Shown: positions 16,937-25,741 of the stretch, one piece after another
Numbering within the stretch: position 1 is the first letter of the stretch
Layout of the letters: each line of letters opens with the position of its first letter
DNA from: an uncultured Actinomycetes bacterium
Lineage (GTDB): Bacteria; Actinomycetota; Acidimicrobiia; Acidimicrobiales; RAAP-2
DNA: 41,832 nucleotides
Direction of reading: 5' to 3'
Assembly: GCA_903826715.1 (NCBI GenBank)
Contig: CAIKFN010000037.1
Span: 1 to 41,832, forward strand
The notes under the pieces: generated by a model
What the model saw: the letters and a program-made list of their open reading frames with translations, nothing else
Database searches by the model: none
What the model was told of the DNA's origin: nothing
Made by a program: the position numbers and the translations under genes

Positions 16937-19003
16937 ATGGCGTATCGGCTCGGAGTAGATGTTGGTGGAACATTCACCGACATTTTGTTAGTGGATGAGA
17001 AATCTGGTGCGACGTATCGCGCTAAGACTTCCTCTACACCAGAAGATCAATCAATTGGTGTTGTGCGTGGAATCGAGCAGGCATGTGGGCTTGCTGGAAT
17101 CACACTTGACGAGATCAGTGACGTTCTTCACGGAACAACTGTTGCAACTAACGCGATTCTCGAAGGGAAGGGTGCCCGAGTTGGTCTTGTGACGACAGAA
17201 GGTTTCCGCCAAGTACTTCAGATTGCTCGTTCCTTTGTTCCTGGTGGACTTGCTGGTTGGATCATTTGGCCAAAGCCAGAGCCACTCGCATCACTTGAAG
17301 ACACTGTCGAAGTTAAAGAGCGCATTGGTGCCAAGGGCGAAGTAGTTACTGCCCTTGACGAAGAAGACGTACGAAAGCAACTACGTAAGCTAAAGAGCCA
17401 AGGCATCGAAGCATTGAGTGTGAGCCTTATTAACTCATACACAAATGATGCTCACGAAAAGCGAATTGGTGAGCTTGCTGCTGAAGAACTTCCAGGCATT
17501 GCAGTGTCACTTTCTTCTGACGTTCTTCCTGAACTTCGTGAATACGAGCGAACCATTACTACCGTGGCTAATGCTTATGTACAGCCACAAGTCAATAAGT
17601 ACATGCGCCACCTTGAAGCGCAACTTACTGACGCGGGTGTAAAGGGCAAGCTCTTCATTTTGAAGAGTGACGGAGGACTTATTTCAGCTCGTACCGCTGG
17701 AGACAACCCAGTATCAGTGATGATGTCGGGTCCTGCTGGTGGAGTTATTGGTGCTGCTTGGGTTGCTGAGCAGGCTGGTTACAAAGACTTCCTCACATTC
17801 GACATGGGTGGAACGTCAACAGACGTTGCTCTCGTGCAGAACTTGACTCCACGAATTGGTCGTGAAACAACAGTTGGTGACCTCACCGTACGTGCGACTT
17901 CAGTTGACGTTCGCACCGTGGGTGCAGGTGGAGGATCAATCGCGCACGTTCCACTTCTTACTCAAGCTCTACGTGTTGGTCCTCAGAGTGCTGGTGCATC
18001 CCCTGGACCAGCTGCTTACGGTAAGGGTGGCACTGAGCCAACTGTTACTGACGCCAACGTGGTACTTGGTTACCTTCCAACAGAACTTGCTGGTGGAGAA
18101 ATTAAGCTTGACCGTGAAGCATCACGAAGTGCAGTGAAGTCAATCATGGAGGCGACAAGCCTTGGATCGATTGAAGCAGCTGCTTCTGGAATCATTGACA
18201 TTGTTAACGAAAACATGTTCGGCGCGCTTCGCCTCGTATCTGTTCAGCAGGGATTCGACCCACGTGACTTTGCACTCGTAGCCTTCGGTGGTGCGGGTCC
18301 ACTTCACGCCAATGCGATTGGTCGACTCACTGGTGCATGGCCTGTAATCATTCCACCATCACCTGGTGTGCTCTGCGCTTACGGTGACGCAACGACAAGT
18401 CTTCGTGACGAATCAGTTCGTACGCTGATTCGCAGTTTCCACGAGCTAGACGACGTCATGCTTAAGGGTCTGCTGGACGAACTTGCAGCTAACGCAAGTG
18501 CTTCTTTGCTAGCTGAAGGAATTCCACAGAAGGACCACACGCTGGTTTACTCTGCAGACCTTCGCTACCACGGTCAAGGTTTCGAAATTCCAATTGTTAT
18601 TGACATTTCGAAGTTTGACGGCAAGGGCGCTGGACTCAAGTCACTTAGCGATGCATTCGATGCTGAGCACGAACGTCTCTTCTCATTCCTTCTAAAGAAT
18701 GAGCACGAGCTCGTAACAGTTCGAGCAACTGCAAGCGCTCCACGACCTGATGTTGCTTCGCCAACATTGCCAGAAGGTGGAACTGATCCTTCAGCAGCAT
18801 TCACTTTTGAATCTGATGTTTGGATTGATGGTGCATCAACAATGGCCAAGGTTTATGACCGCACGAAGCTCCTTGCGAACAACGTGATTACTGGACCTGC
18901 CATTGTTACTGAAATGGACTCAACAACATTGATCCTTTCTGACCACGCAGCAACCGTTCACGCGAGCGGCAGTCTTCTTATCCGACCAACAAGCAAGAAC
19001 TAA
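16937..19003 (+). CDS. hyuA: Hydantoinase/oxoprolinase subunit A
   Basis: This 688-residue ATP-dependent ring-opening subunit has an actin-like ATPase fold, starting LGVDVGGTFTDILLVDE with the phosphate-binding motif. DMGGTSTDVALV (about 288-299) is the second nucleotide motif, and VGAGGGSIAHV and GPQSAGASPGPAAYG are family blocks. With HyuB it hydrolyses N-methylhydantoin, 5-oxoproline or a related lactam or imide with ATP. Acetophenone and acetone carboxylases are built on the same fold. AGGGGAA lies before ATG 16937. It is co-transcribed with the CoA transferase and HyuB. Substrate is inferred from the downstream N-carbamoylsarcosine-amidase-like gene, which suggests a hydantoin. Confidence 0.93.
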   Translation: MAYRLGVDVGGTFTDILLVDEKSGATYRAKTSSTPEDQSIGVVRGIEQACGLAGITLDEISDVLHGTTVATNAILEGKGARVGLVTTEGFRQVLQIARSFVPGGLAGWIIWPKPEPLASLEDTVEVKERIGAKGEVVTALDEEDVRKQLRKLKSQGIEALSVSLINSYTNDAHEKRIGELAAEELPGIAVSLSSDVLPELREYERTITTVANAYVQPQVNKYMRHLEAQLTDAGVKGKLFILKSDGGLISARTAGDNPVSVMMSGPAGGVIGAAWVAEQAGYKDFLTFDMGGTSTDVALVQNLTPRIGRETTVGDLTVRATSVDVRTVGAGGGSIAHVPLLTQALRVGPQSAGASPGPAAYGKGGTEPTVTDANVVLGYLPTELAGGEIKLDREASRSAVKSIMEATSLGSIEAAASGIIDIVNENMFGALRLVSVQQGFDPRDFALVAFGGAGPLHANAIGRLTGAWPVIIPPSPGVLCAYGDATTSLRDESVRTLIRSFHELDDVMLKGLLDELAANASASLLAEGIPQKDHTLVYSADLRYHGQGFEIPIVIDISKFDGKGAGLKSLSDAFDAEHERLFSFLLKNEHELVTVRATASAPRPDVASPTLPEGGTDPSAAFTFESDVWIDGASTMAKVYDRTKLLANNVITGPAIVTEMDSTTLILSDHAATVHASGSLLIRPTSKN

Positions 19004-19021
19004 GTAAAGGGGCTATACAAA

Positions 19022-20893
19022 ATGGCACATTTAATTGAAACAGCAACAACACCACTGAAGTCAGTGGATGTCGATGTAATTACTTTGGACCTAGTGGAGA
19101 ACGCTCTTCGTCACGCTCGTTATGAGATGGACGAAGTTCTCTTCCGTACAGCGTTGTCACCAGGAATTCGTGAGCAGCACGACGAATTCCCACTCATTGG
19201 TGACCCAGAAGGAAAGATGGTTGTAGGTCAGTTCGGACTCTCCATTCCAGACTTCTTGGCAAACTTTGATGGCACCATTGAAGAGGGGGACGTTCTTCTT
19301 ACGTCTGACCCTTACGCCTGTGGTGCAGCTATTAGTCACGCCAACGACTGGCTCATTGTTATGCCGATCTTCTTCGAAGGTCGCATCGTTGGTTGGTCTT
19401 CAATGTTCGGACACATGTCTGACGTTGGTGGAAAGACTCCAGCATCAATGCCTACTGACGCACGCACCATCTTCGAAGAAGGTGTGGTCATCCCACCATT
19501 CAAGCTTTACAACAAGGGTGTGCTGGCTGAAGATGCACTACGCATTATCTTGAACCAGGTTCGAAAGCCCGACTGGAACCGCGCTGACCTTAACGGTCTA
19601 GTCGCTGCTTGTCGTACTGCTGGTCGTCGTGTAGTTGAGCTTTGTGAGCGATTCGGTGCTGATGTCTACACATCTGCTCTTGAGGCTCTCATGGACCGTA
19701 ACTACCGCGCCATGAAGGCACTTCTTGCAATGGTCTTCAAGGAAAACGAGACACTCCAGTTCACCGACTACATCTGTGACGATGGTGTTGGATACGGACC
19801 ATACGAACTCAAGCTCAGCCTTACTCGCGTTGGCGACAAGGTGACCCTTGACTTCTCAGGTTCAAGTCCACAAGCGCAGGGACCAATTAACTACTACATC
19901 AATGAAAACCTTGTACGTATGTTCTTTGGAATCTACATGATTACTGTTGCTGACCCACAGATTCTGTGGAACGACGGTTTCTACCCACTTGTTGACGTCA
20001 TCATTCCTGACGACTCATTCTGGAAGCCAAAATACCCAGCGGCGCTGAACGCACGTAACCACGGTATTGGTCGAGTATTCGACCTCTTCGGTGGACTACT
20101 TGGACAGACCAACCCAGACCTGTTGAACGCAGCTGGATTCTCATCTTCACCTCACTTCATGTTCTCTGGTAACTACACAGAGGGTGACCGCAAGGGTGAA
20201 TGGTTCCAGCTCTACTCAATTGGCTTCGGTGGAATTCCTGGACGACCAATTGGTGACGGACCTGACGGACACTCACTGTGGCCATCATTCGTTAACATTC
20301 CGTGTGAATACCTTGAGTCGTATTACCCACTACGTATTGAAAAGTGGGAGACCGTAAGTGACACTGGTGGAGCTGGTCTTCACCGTGGTGGTAACGGAGT
20401 GGACGTTGCGTACAGATTCCTAGAACCAGGAACTATCGCAATTCACGACGACCGCTGGTTGACATACCCATGGGGTGTTAACGGTGGAGAACCAGGCGCA
20501 CGTGGAACTAAGTGGATTGACCGTGCAGACGGAACCCGCGAAGTAATCGCGAGCAAGGTTATTGACGTTCCAGTCAACAAGGGCGACGTACTTCACTTCG
20601 TTACTTGGGGTGGTGGCGGTTGGGGAGACGCGCTTAAGCGTGATCCTGAACTCGTTGCTCTCGAAGTTCGACGTGGACTTGTTACTGACGACGGAGCCAA
20701 GGGCTACGGCGTTGTTGTAACGAGCGACGGACACGTTGACGCTGCAGGAACCGACAAGCTTCGTGCTGAGATGAGTAAGGGGCGTCCAACGCCACTTCCT
20801 ACGTTCAACATGGGGCCGCCACTTGCAACAATCCTTGAGCGTTGCTTGGAAGAGACAGGACTACCTGCTCCACAGCCTCCAATTCGTATCTGA
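19022..20893 (+). CDS. hyuB: Hydantoinase/oxoprolinase subunit B
   Basis: This 623-residue partner of HyuA has typical blocks: DLVENALRHARYEMDEVLFRTALSPGIREQHDEFPLI, GDVLLTSDPYACGAAISHANDW, and VTLDFSGSSPQAQGPINYYIN. The C-terminal SDTGGAGLHRGGNGVDVAYRF ends the main domain, followed by a GGGGWGD motif. Full length and intact. AAAGGGG precedes ATG 19022; the gap to HyuA is 18 nt and to the next gene 11 nt. Together with HyuA it forms the cytosolic ATP-hydrolysing amidohydrolase. The alternative is a carboxylase complex, but no carboxylase gamma subunit is present here. Confidence 0.93.
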   Translation: MAHLIETATTPLKSVDVDVITLDLVENALRHARYEMDEVLFRTALSPGIREQHDEFPLIGDPEGKMVVGQFGLSIPDFLANFDGTIEEGDVLLTSDPYACGAAISHANDWLIVMPIFFEGRIVGWSSMFGHMSDVGGKTPASMPTDARTIFEEGVVIPPFKLYNKGVLAEDALRIILNQVRKPDWNRADLNGLVAACRTAGRRVVELCERFGADVYTSALEALMDRNYRAMKALLAMVFKENETLQFTDYICDDGVGYGPYELKLSLTRVGDKVTLDFSGSSPQAQGPINYYINENLVRMFFGIYMITVADPQILWNDGFYPLVDVIIPDDSFWKPKYPAALNARNHGIGRVFDLFGGLLGQTNPDLLNAAGFSSSPHFMFSGNYTEGDRKGEWFQLYSIGFGGIPGRPIGDGPDGHSLWPSFVNIPCEYLESYYPLRIEKWETVSDTGGAGLHRGGNGVDVAYRFLEPGTIAIHDDRWLTYPWGVNGGEPGARGTKWIDRADGTREVIASKVIDVPVNKGDVLHFVTWGGGGWGDALKRDPELVALEVRRGLVTDDGAKGYGVVVTSDGHVDAAGTDKLRAEMSKGRPTPLPTFNMGPPLATILERCLEETGLPAPQPPIRI

Positions 20894-20904
20894 TTTAGAT
20901 ACGA

Positions 20905-21522
20905 ATGGAAAAGATTGATGAAGGTTTTGGTGGGGGACTAGGGTTTGGCAATAAGCCAGCCCTGGTCTCCATCGACCTGATGTTGGCATATTTTGATCCA
21001 AGCAGCCCTATGTATTTGCCATCTCGAGACTGTCTTGAGTCTTCTGCACGAGTTATTGCTGCTGCGAGAAAGAACAACGTTCCCGTTATTCATACCCGAG
21101 TAATTTTCGGTCCTGATGCGGTTGATGGTGCGGTATTCATTCGAAAGATTCCAGCGCTAAAAACATTGATTGGCGACAATCCAATGAACCGGTTTATGCC
21201 AGAAGTTGCACCACTCGACAATGAACTCGTCATTGTCAAGCAGTATGCGAGTGCATTCTTTGGCACCTCACTCAGCTCGACGCTTCGAGGACTCGGCGTT
21301 GACACGCTCGCAATCATTGGCGTTTCAACGAGTGGATGTATTCGAGCAACTGGACTTGATGCGCTACAAAACGGATTCATCCCAATGGTGGTTCGCGATG
21401 CGTGTGGCGACCGAGCCCCAGGACCACACGAATCTAATTTGTACGACTTACAAGCTAAGTACGCCGAAGTAATTTCTGAGTCACAAGTAATTGCGGGTTT
21501 TGACGCATACGGCTCTCGATAA
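20905..21522 (+). CDS. Isochorismatase-superfamily amidohydrolase (N-carbamoylsarcosine amidase-like)
   Basis: This 205-residue cysteine hydrolase has the triad Asp24 (LVSIDLMLAYFDP), Lys112 (VIVKQYASAFFGT) and Cys145 (GVSTSGCIRATGLDAL). The N-terminal GFGNKPALVSID and the following DP-SSP loop resemble N-carbamoylsarcosine amidohydrolase and maleamate amidohydrolases. Placed 11 nt after HyuB, it is well suited to hydrolyse the N-carbamoyl acid or half-amide produced by HyuAB, releasing CO2 and/or ammonia. In creatinine breakdown this pair makes sarcosine from N-methylhydantoin. Start ATG has no strong ribosome site, so coupling is likely. Confidence 0.85.
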   Translation: MEKIDEGFGGGLGFGNKPALVSIDLMLAYFDPSSPMYLPSRDCLESSARVIAAARKNNVPVIHTRVIFGPDAVDGAVFIRKIPALKTLIGDNPMNRFMPEVAPLDNELVIVKQYASAFFGTSLSSTLRGLGVDTLAIIGVSTSGCIRATGLDALQNGFIPMVVRDACGDRAPGPHESNLYDLQAKYAEVISESQVIAGFDAYGSR

Positions 21523-21534
21523 GAGTTAGCCAGC

Positions 21535-22941
21535 ATGGGACCACGCACAATGGTGGAAAAGATTTGGCAGAGCCAAGTCATTGAGCGCGGAAATGATCAG
21601 CCCGATCTACTTTTCATTGATCTTCATTTTGTTCACGAAGTTTCGAGTCCTCAGGCATTCGATGGACTTCGTGAATCTGGGCGAACACTTCGACGAAGCG
21701 ACCTGACGATTGCTGTTGAGGACCACAATGTTCCAACCGACACACTGGAGCTGAAAGACGCCACTAGCCGCAAGCAAGTTGAAGCACTACGCAACAACTG
21801 CGAAGAATTTGGCATAAAGCTCTTCCAAATCGGCCAGAAAGGCCAGGGGATTGTTCACGTCATTGGGCCAGAAACCGGCCTCACGCAGCCTGGAATGACC
21901 ATTGTGTGTGGCGACAGCCACACGAGTACTCACGGGGCCCTGGGGGCGCTGGCGTTTGGTATTGGAACAAGTGAGGTAGAGCACGTGCTCGCTACTCAAA
22001 CCTTGCCGCAGCGCAAACCTAAGACCATGGCGGTAAACGTCTCAGGTGCTCTTGGCGCTGGTGTGTCGTCAAAGGATTTAGCTCTTGCGCTTATTTCTCA
22101 CGTGGGCACCGGTGGCGGTCAGGGTCACGTTGTTGAGTTTCGAGGTGAAGCAATTCGCAACCTTTCGATAGAAGCTCGAATGTCACTTTGCAATATGTCA
22201 ATTGAATGGGGTGCACGAGCAGGGCTCGTGGCACCGGACGAAAAGACAATTGAGTATCTTCGCGGACGAGAGTACTCGCCTAAGGGCAGTGACTGGGACG
22301 CAGCTGTTGCCTACTGGAGTTCACTCTGCACTGATGAAGGTGCTGAATTTGACCAGGTAGTTGAATTCGATGCCTCAAAGGTTTCTCCCTTCGTAACGTG
22401 GGGAACAAATCCAAGCCAAGGCGTGGCTCTGAATTCTGCAGTACCAACTCTTGAAAGCTTCTCGGACTCGAGTGATCGAACAGCAGCGCAGCGTGCCATG
22501 CAGTACATGGGACTAGAGCCGGGAACTCCTATGAGCGAGATTCCTATTGACATTGCGTTCATTGGGTCTTGTACCAATAGCCGAATTGAAGATTTACGAA
22601 TTGCTGCTGATGTTCTTCGAGGCAGAAAAGTCGCGAGCAGTGTTCAGCTTCTCGTGGTGCCAGGCTCAATTGCTGTTAAAGAAGAAGCTGAGCGTGAAGG
22701 CCTCGACAAGATTTTCTTAGCCGCTGGAGCTGAATGGCGAGGAGCTGGGTGCTCAATGTGCCTCGGGATGAATCCAGACATTGCAGGGCCTGGACAACGC
22801 ACCGCATCAACGTCCAATAGGAACTTTGAAGGTCGACAGGGTCCTGGAGCACGTACCCACCTCGTTTCACCAGCGGTTGCCGCGGCGTCAGCTGTTGCGG
22901 GCAAATTCTGCGATCCGAAGAATCTTGCAGGAGTGAACTAG
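21535..22941 (+). CDS. leuC: 3-isopropylmalate dehydratase large subunit (LeuC)
   Basis: This 468-residue aconitase-family subunit has 4Fe-4S cysteines C346 (IGSCTNSR), C406 and C409 (GAGCSMCLG). DLHFVHEVSSPQAFDGLR, the VEDHNVPT motif and CGDSHTSTHGALG match biosynthetic LeuC very closely. With LeuD it isomerises 2- to 3-isopropylmalate in leucine synthesis, and in many bacteria also citramalate. Only 12 nt separate it from the amidohydrolase gene, so it lies in the hydantoinase operon. That position leaves open a catabolic hydratase role on a maleate-type acid, but the sequence itself looks like ordinary LeuC. It overlaps leuD by 1 nt. Confidence 0.9.
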   Translation: MGPRTMVEKIWQSQVIERGNDQPDLLFIDLHFVHEVSSPQAFDGLRESGRTLRRSDLTIAVEDHNVPTDTLELKDATSRKQVEALRNNCEEFGIKLFQIGQKGQGIVHVIGPETGLTQPGMTIVCGDSHTSTHGALGALAFGIGTSEVEHVLATQTLPQRKPKTMAVNVSGALGAGVSSKDLALALISHVGTGGGQGHVVEFRGEAIRNLSIEARMSLCNMSIEWGARAGLVAPDEKTIEYLRGREYSPKGSDWDAAVAYWSSLCTDEGAEFDQVVEFDASKVSPFVTWGTNPSQGVALNSAVPTLESFSDSSDRTAAQRAMQYMGLEPGTPMSEIPIDIAFIGSCTNSRIEDLRIAADVLRGRKVASSVQLLVVPGSIAVKEEAEREGLDKIFLAAGAEWRGAGCSMCLGMNPDIAGPGQRTASTSNRNFEGRQGPGARTHLVSPAVAAASAVAGKFCDPKNLAGVN

Positions 22942-23531
22942 TGGAGAAATTTATTGTTCATGAGGGAATTGGCATCCCACTTCGCAGAAACAACGTTGAC
23001 ACTGATCAAATTCTTCCATCAAAGTTTTTGAAAATTTTGACCAAGACAGGTTTTGATGGTGCGCTCTTTGCCTCGTGGCGAGCAGATGATGATTTCATTT
23101 TGAACCGCCCGATATACGAAAAGGCAACAGTTCTTATTGCTGGGCCAGACTTCGGAATTGGTTCATCAAGAGAAGCTGCGGTATGGGCATTACAGAATTA
23201 CGGAATCCGTGCAGTCATTGCACCACGCTTTGGTGACATCTTTCGAACAAACGCCGGGAAGTCAGGTCTGCTCGCAGTGTTGCTTGACGAGCAGAAGGTC
23301 AACGAACTTTGGGACTATCTTGATGCGAATCAAGGAGCTTCAGTGGTGGTTGATCTTGAGAATCGTGAAGTACGTGCGGGCAAGAGTTTTAGCGCAATAT
23401 TCGAAATTGATGAGAACACACGATGGCGCATACTCAATGGCTACGACGAGATCGCACTGACACTTGATTCTGACGAATTAATTGCTGCTTTTGAATCGCA
23501 GCGTCCGTCGTATAAGCCAACTGTTTCTTAG
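22941..23531 (+). CDS. leuD: 3-isopropylmalate dehydratase small subunit (LeuD)
   Basis: This 196-residue swivel-domain subunit completes the LeuCD heterodimer. It contains GIPLRRNNVDTDQILPSKFLK, the GPDFGIGSSREAAVWAL motif at the active site, and APRFGDIFRTNAGKSGLL. Length is normal for the bacterial type. The GTG start overlaps the leuC stop by 1 nt, so translation is coupled. Its stop overlaps the stop of the convergent CoA-lyase gene by 3 nt, with no room for a terminator. Confidence 0.92.
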   Translation: MEKFIVHEGIGIPLRRNNVDTDQILPSKFLKILTKTGFDGALFASWRADDDFILNRPIYEKATVLIAGPDFGIGSSREAAVWALQNYGIRAVIAPRFGDIFRTNAGKSGLLAVLLDEQKVNELWDYLDANQGASVVVDLENREVRAGKSFSAIFEIDENTRWRILNGYDEIALTLDSDELIAAFESQRPSYKPTVS

Positions 23532-24424
23532 CGAGTGTGCTCAGGTGCCGGGAACCAGCCTGCTCGACCCAGTAGCGCAGGCGTGACTATTCCGAGCTTC
23601 TCGGTAATGAATTGAGCCGCTTCTGTAAGTCGAGCAAAGTCGAGACCAACCTCGATGCCACTGCGTTCAAATAGGTAGGTGAGATCTTCAGTAGCGATGT
23701 TTCCAGTTGCTGCAGGAGCGAAAGGACAGCCACCAATCCCACCTGAACTTGAGTCAAATGAAATCACACCAGCTTCGTATCCCGCAAAAGCGTTGGCGTA
23801 GCCAGTGTTTCGTGTGTTGTGCAGGTGAAGTCGAAGCGGCAACGATGTGACTTCTTTCACAGCTGTGACAATACGGCGAACATCTTTTGGTGTTCCAACA
23901 CCGATGGTGTCGGCGATGGCAATTTCATCTACACCCATTTCTGTTGCGGCCTTGGCAATACTCGTAACCTGCGAGGTTGCAACTTCACCTTCAAAAGGGC
24001 ATCCAAATGAAGCGCCAATTGTGGTGGTGACTTGGAGGCCTTCAGCCTTTGCTCGAGAGACCATTGCTTCAAGACCCTTAAGGGACTCAGCAATCGTCAT
24101 GTTTTGGTTGCGATTTGAAAAGGTTTCGGTGGCGACAATGACAATGTTTGCTTCGTCAACTTTGGTCGCTAGGGCACGATCTAGGCCGCGTTCGTTCATT
24201 ACGAGGCCAATGTAGCTAACGCCATCAATACGCTGAACACCTGACATGACTGCTTCGGCGTCTGCCATCTGAGGGACTCTGTCTGGTCGTGCGAAACTGA
24301 CTGCTTCGATTCGCTTGTGCCCTGCTCCGATGAGGAGCTCAATGTAGGCGAGCTTGTCTTCAGTAGAAATAACTTGCTTTTCATTCTGGAGCCCGTCTCG
24401 AGGTCCAACTTCTACAATTTTCAT
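23528..24424 (-). CDS. HMG-CoA lyase-family CoA lyase
   Basis: This 298-residue TIM-barrel lyase cleaves 3-hydroxy-3-methylacyl-CoA-type substrates to acetyl-CoA (or another acyl-CoA) plus a keto acid. Residues equivalent to those of HMG-CoA lyase are R9 and D10 (VGPRDGLQNE), H200 and H202 (HLHN), C233 (GGIGGCPFAPAATGN) and N242. The family block SFVSPKWVPQMAD reads SFARPDRVPQMAD here, so the active-site Lys is replaced by Asp and the substrate may differ from HMG-CoA. The start has CGGAGG 4 nt before ATG. It converges on leuD. With the CaiB-type transferase it could form an activate-and-cleave pair. Confidence 0.85.
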   Translation of the reverse strand: MKIVEVGPRDGLQNEKQVISTEDKLAYIELLIGAGHKRIEAVSFARPDRVPQMADAEAVMSGVQRIDGVSYIGLVMNERGLDRALATKVDEANIVIVATETFSNRNQNMTIAESLKGLEAMVSRAKAEGLQVTTTIGASFGCPFEGEVATSQVTSIAKAATEMGVDEIAIADTIGVGTPKDVRRIVTAVKEVTSLPLRLHLHNTRNTGYANAFAGYEAGVISFDSSSGGIGGCPFAPAATGNIATEDLTYLFERSGIEVGLDFARLTEAAQFITEKLGIVTPALLGRAGWFPAPEHTR

Positions 24425-24552
24425 CGCAACCTCCGTAGTTGATAAAGAACTTCCTTCATTCTATGCGATTTTACTTCCACAGCACACAGATCGAAACGTG
24501 GTTTTGTAACGCGGGTAAACAGAATCAATCGGGTGTCGCCCCTCAAAATTAC

Positions 24553-25506
24553 TTAGCTGCGAAGAACGACGTTCAGTGGGTTTTGCTTTTTTGCCATTTG
24601 GCTAATTTGTGCGGCAATGAGTTGTGCCATTCTTGGCAACATGGCACTTGAGGCACCGCCAACGTGCGGCGAAATCAGAACGTTCAAAAGACTAAACAAA
24701 ACGTGTCCATCTGGAAGCGGTTCCGGATCAGTTACGTCTAGCGCCAGTCGTAGACGTCCACTGGAGGCTTCTTTAATAAGTGCATCAGTTGATGCAACGC
24801 GTCCTCGTGAAATATTTACGAGTAGTGCGTTATCTTTCATCGCTGCAAGAAATTCCTCATTAATAAGTTCTTCGGTTTCTTCAGTAAGTGGCACCGCAAC
24901 AACCACAATGTCAGCAATCATTAATAGCGAGTGTAATTTGTCAATTGAGTGAACCTGTCCGTTTGAAGTGCTTCGCTCGTTTCGAGCAACTCGAAGGATG
25001 TTGACCTCGAATCCCTTGAGCCGTTCTTCAACTGCTTGAGAAACGCCGCCATATCCAACTAGCAGCACTGTCCGGTCGGCAAGGCTTTCGTATCGTGCTG
25101 GTGCCCAAGTCCCTTGGTTCGCAGATAAAATAAAATGTTTGATGCCTCGTTGTGATGCAAGAATCAAGCCCAGCGCGAGTTCTGCTGTCGATGTTTCATG
25201 CACGGACGCAGCATTTGCGAACACATTTCCTGGTGGTAAATTCTCAGCAACGCCATCAAACCCAACAGATTGACTTTGAATCAATTGCGCTTTAACGCCG
25301 TCTAGAGACCTAAGTAACTCTGGTGAACTCATATATGGCGGCACAACAATGTCGAAGTTGTTTAATGGTGCGGGCGACTTCAAATCCCATTGCACAAAGA
25401 CTGCTTCACAGTTGAGCGTGAGTAGTGCTGCCTCGAGCTCGCCAGTTGGGAGGCTGACAACAGGCAGCGGTTCAGTCATGGGTTGGAGCATACTTACTTG
25501 AGTCAT
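24553..25506 (-). CDS. D-isomer-specific 2-hydroxyacid dehydrogenase
   Basis: This 317-residue NAD(P)-dependent dehydrogenase reduces or oxidises 2-hydroxy acids; hydroxypyruvate/glyoxylate reductases are the closest logical relatives. Catalytic residues are Arg234 (NISRGRV), Glu262 (DVTDPEP) and His281 (ISPHVGG). The nucleotide loop reads VGYGGVSQA, where the last Gly of GxGxxG is Ser. ATG 25542 gives 12 more residues, but AGGGAA (minus strand, 25512-25517) lies 5 nt before ATG 25506, which I prefer. It diverges from a sugar-type ABC transporter and fits a glycerate-forming pathway with the glycerate kinase at 30432. Confidence 0.88.
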   Translation of the reverse strand: MTQVSMLQPMTEPLPVVSLPTGELEAALLTLNCEAVFVQWDLKSPAPLNNFDIVVPPYMSSPELLRSLDGVKAQLIQSQSVGFDGVAENLPPGNVFANAASVHETSTAELALGLILASQRGIKHFILSANQGTWAPARYESLADRTVLLVGYGGVSQAVEERLKGFEVNILRVARNERSTSNGQVHSIDKLHSLLMIADIVVVAVPLTEETEELINEEFLAAMKDNALLVNISRGRVASTDALIKEASSGRLRLALDVTDPEPLPDGHVLFSLLNVLISPHVGGASSAMLPRMAQLIAAQISQMAKKQNPLNVVLRS

Positions 25507-25535
25507 CAGATTTCCCTGAAAAACAAAGGAGAAAT

Positions 25536-25547
25536 ATTGCATGCAAT
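25536..25547. promoter_or_regulatory. 12-bp palindrome in divergent control region
   Basis: ATTGCATGCAAT is a perfect palindrome 30 nt upstream of the dehydrogenase start, within the 235-nt region separating the two divergent genes. It may be an operator for a local regulator. It also contains an ATG of an alternative start for the dehydrogenase. Confidence 0.35.
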
Positions 25548-25700
25548 TCTTAAGTAGTTTTCGTGAATCTAGAAATTCAAGTGTTCCCCATCGAAGAATC
25601 TTTCAAAAAGCCTTTTATTTGAAGAGAATCAGCCATCAGCGCTGTCCAATTTTCGCCGGCAAGACCTAAATGATCCGGTGAATTGCTTCCTGCGTTTTCA

Positions 25701-25710
25701 TGGTATACAT
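25701..25710 (+). promoter_or_regulatory. Candidate extended -10 of the sugar ABC operon
   Basis: TGGTATACAT contains TG-N-TATACA, an extended -10 element about 32 nt before the binding-protein ATG, giving a leader of about 25 nt. No good -35 is seen. The GTATAC core matches the candidate GntR operator at 15696-15709. The rest of the 235-nt divergent region shows only the palindrome at 25536. Confidence 0.4.
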
Positions 25711-25741
25711 TTCAATAACACAAACTGTTCAGGGGGAACAT

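Noticed and set aside
24460..24650. Plus-strand ORF MRFYFHSTQ... in the gap between CoA lyase and dehydrogenase
   Set aside because: Most of it is antisense to the dehydrogenase 3' end, no ribosome site, no recognisable pattern.
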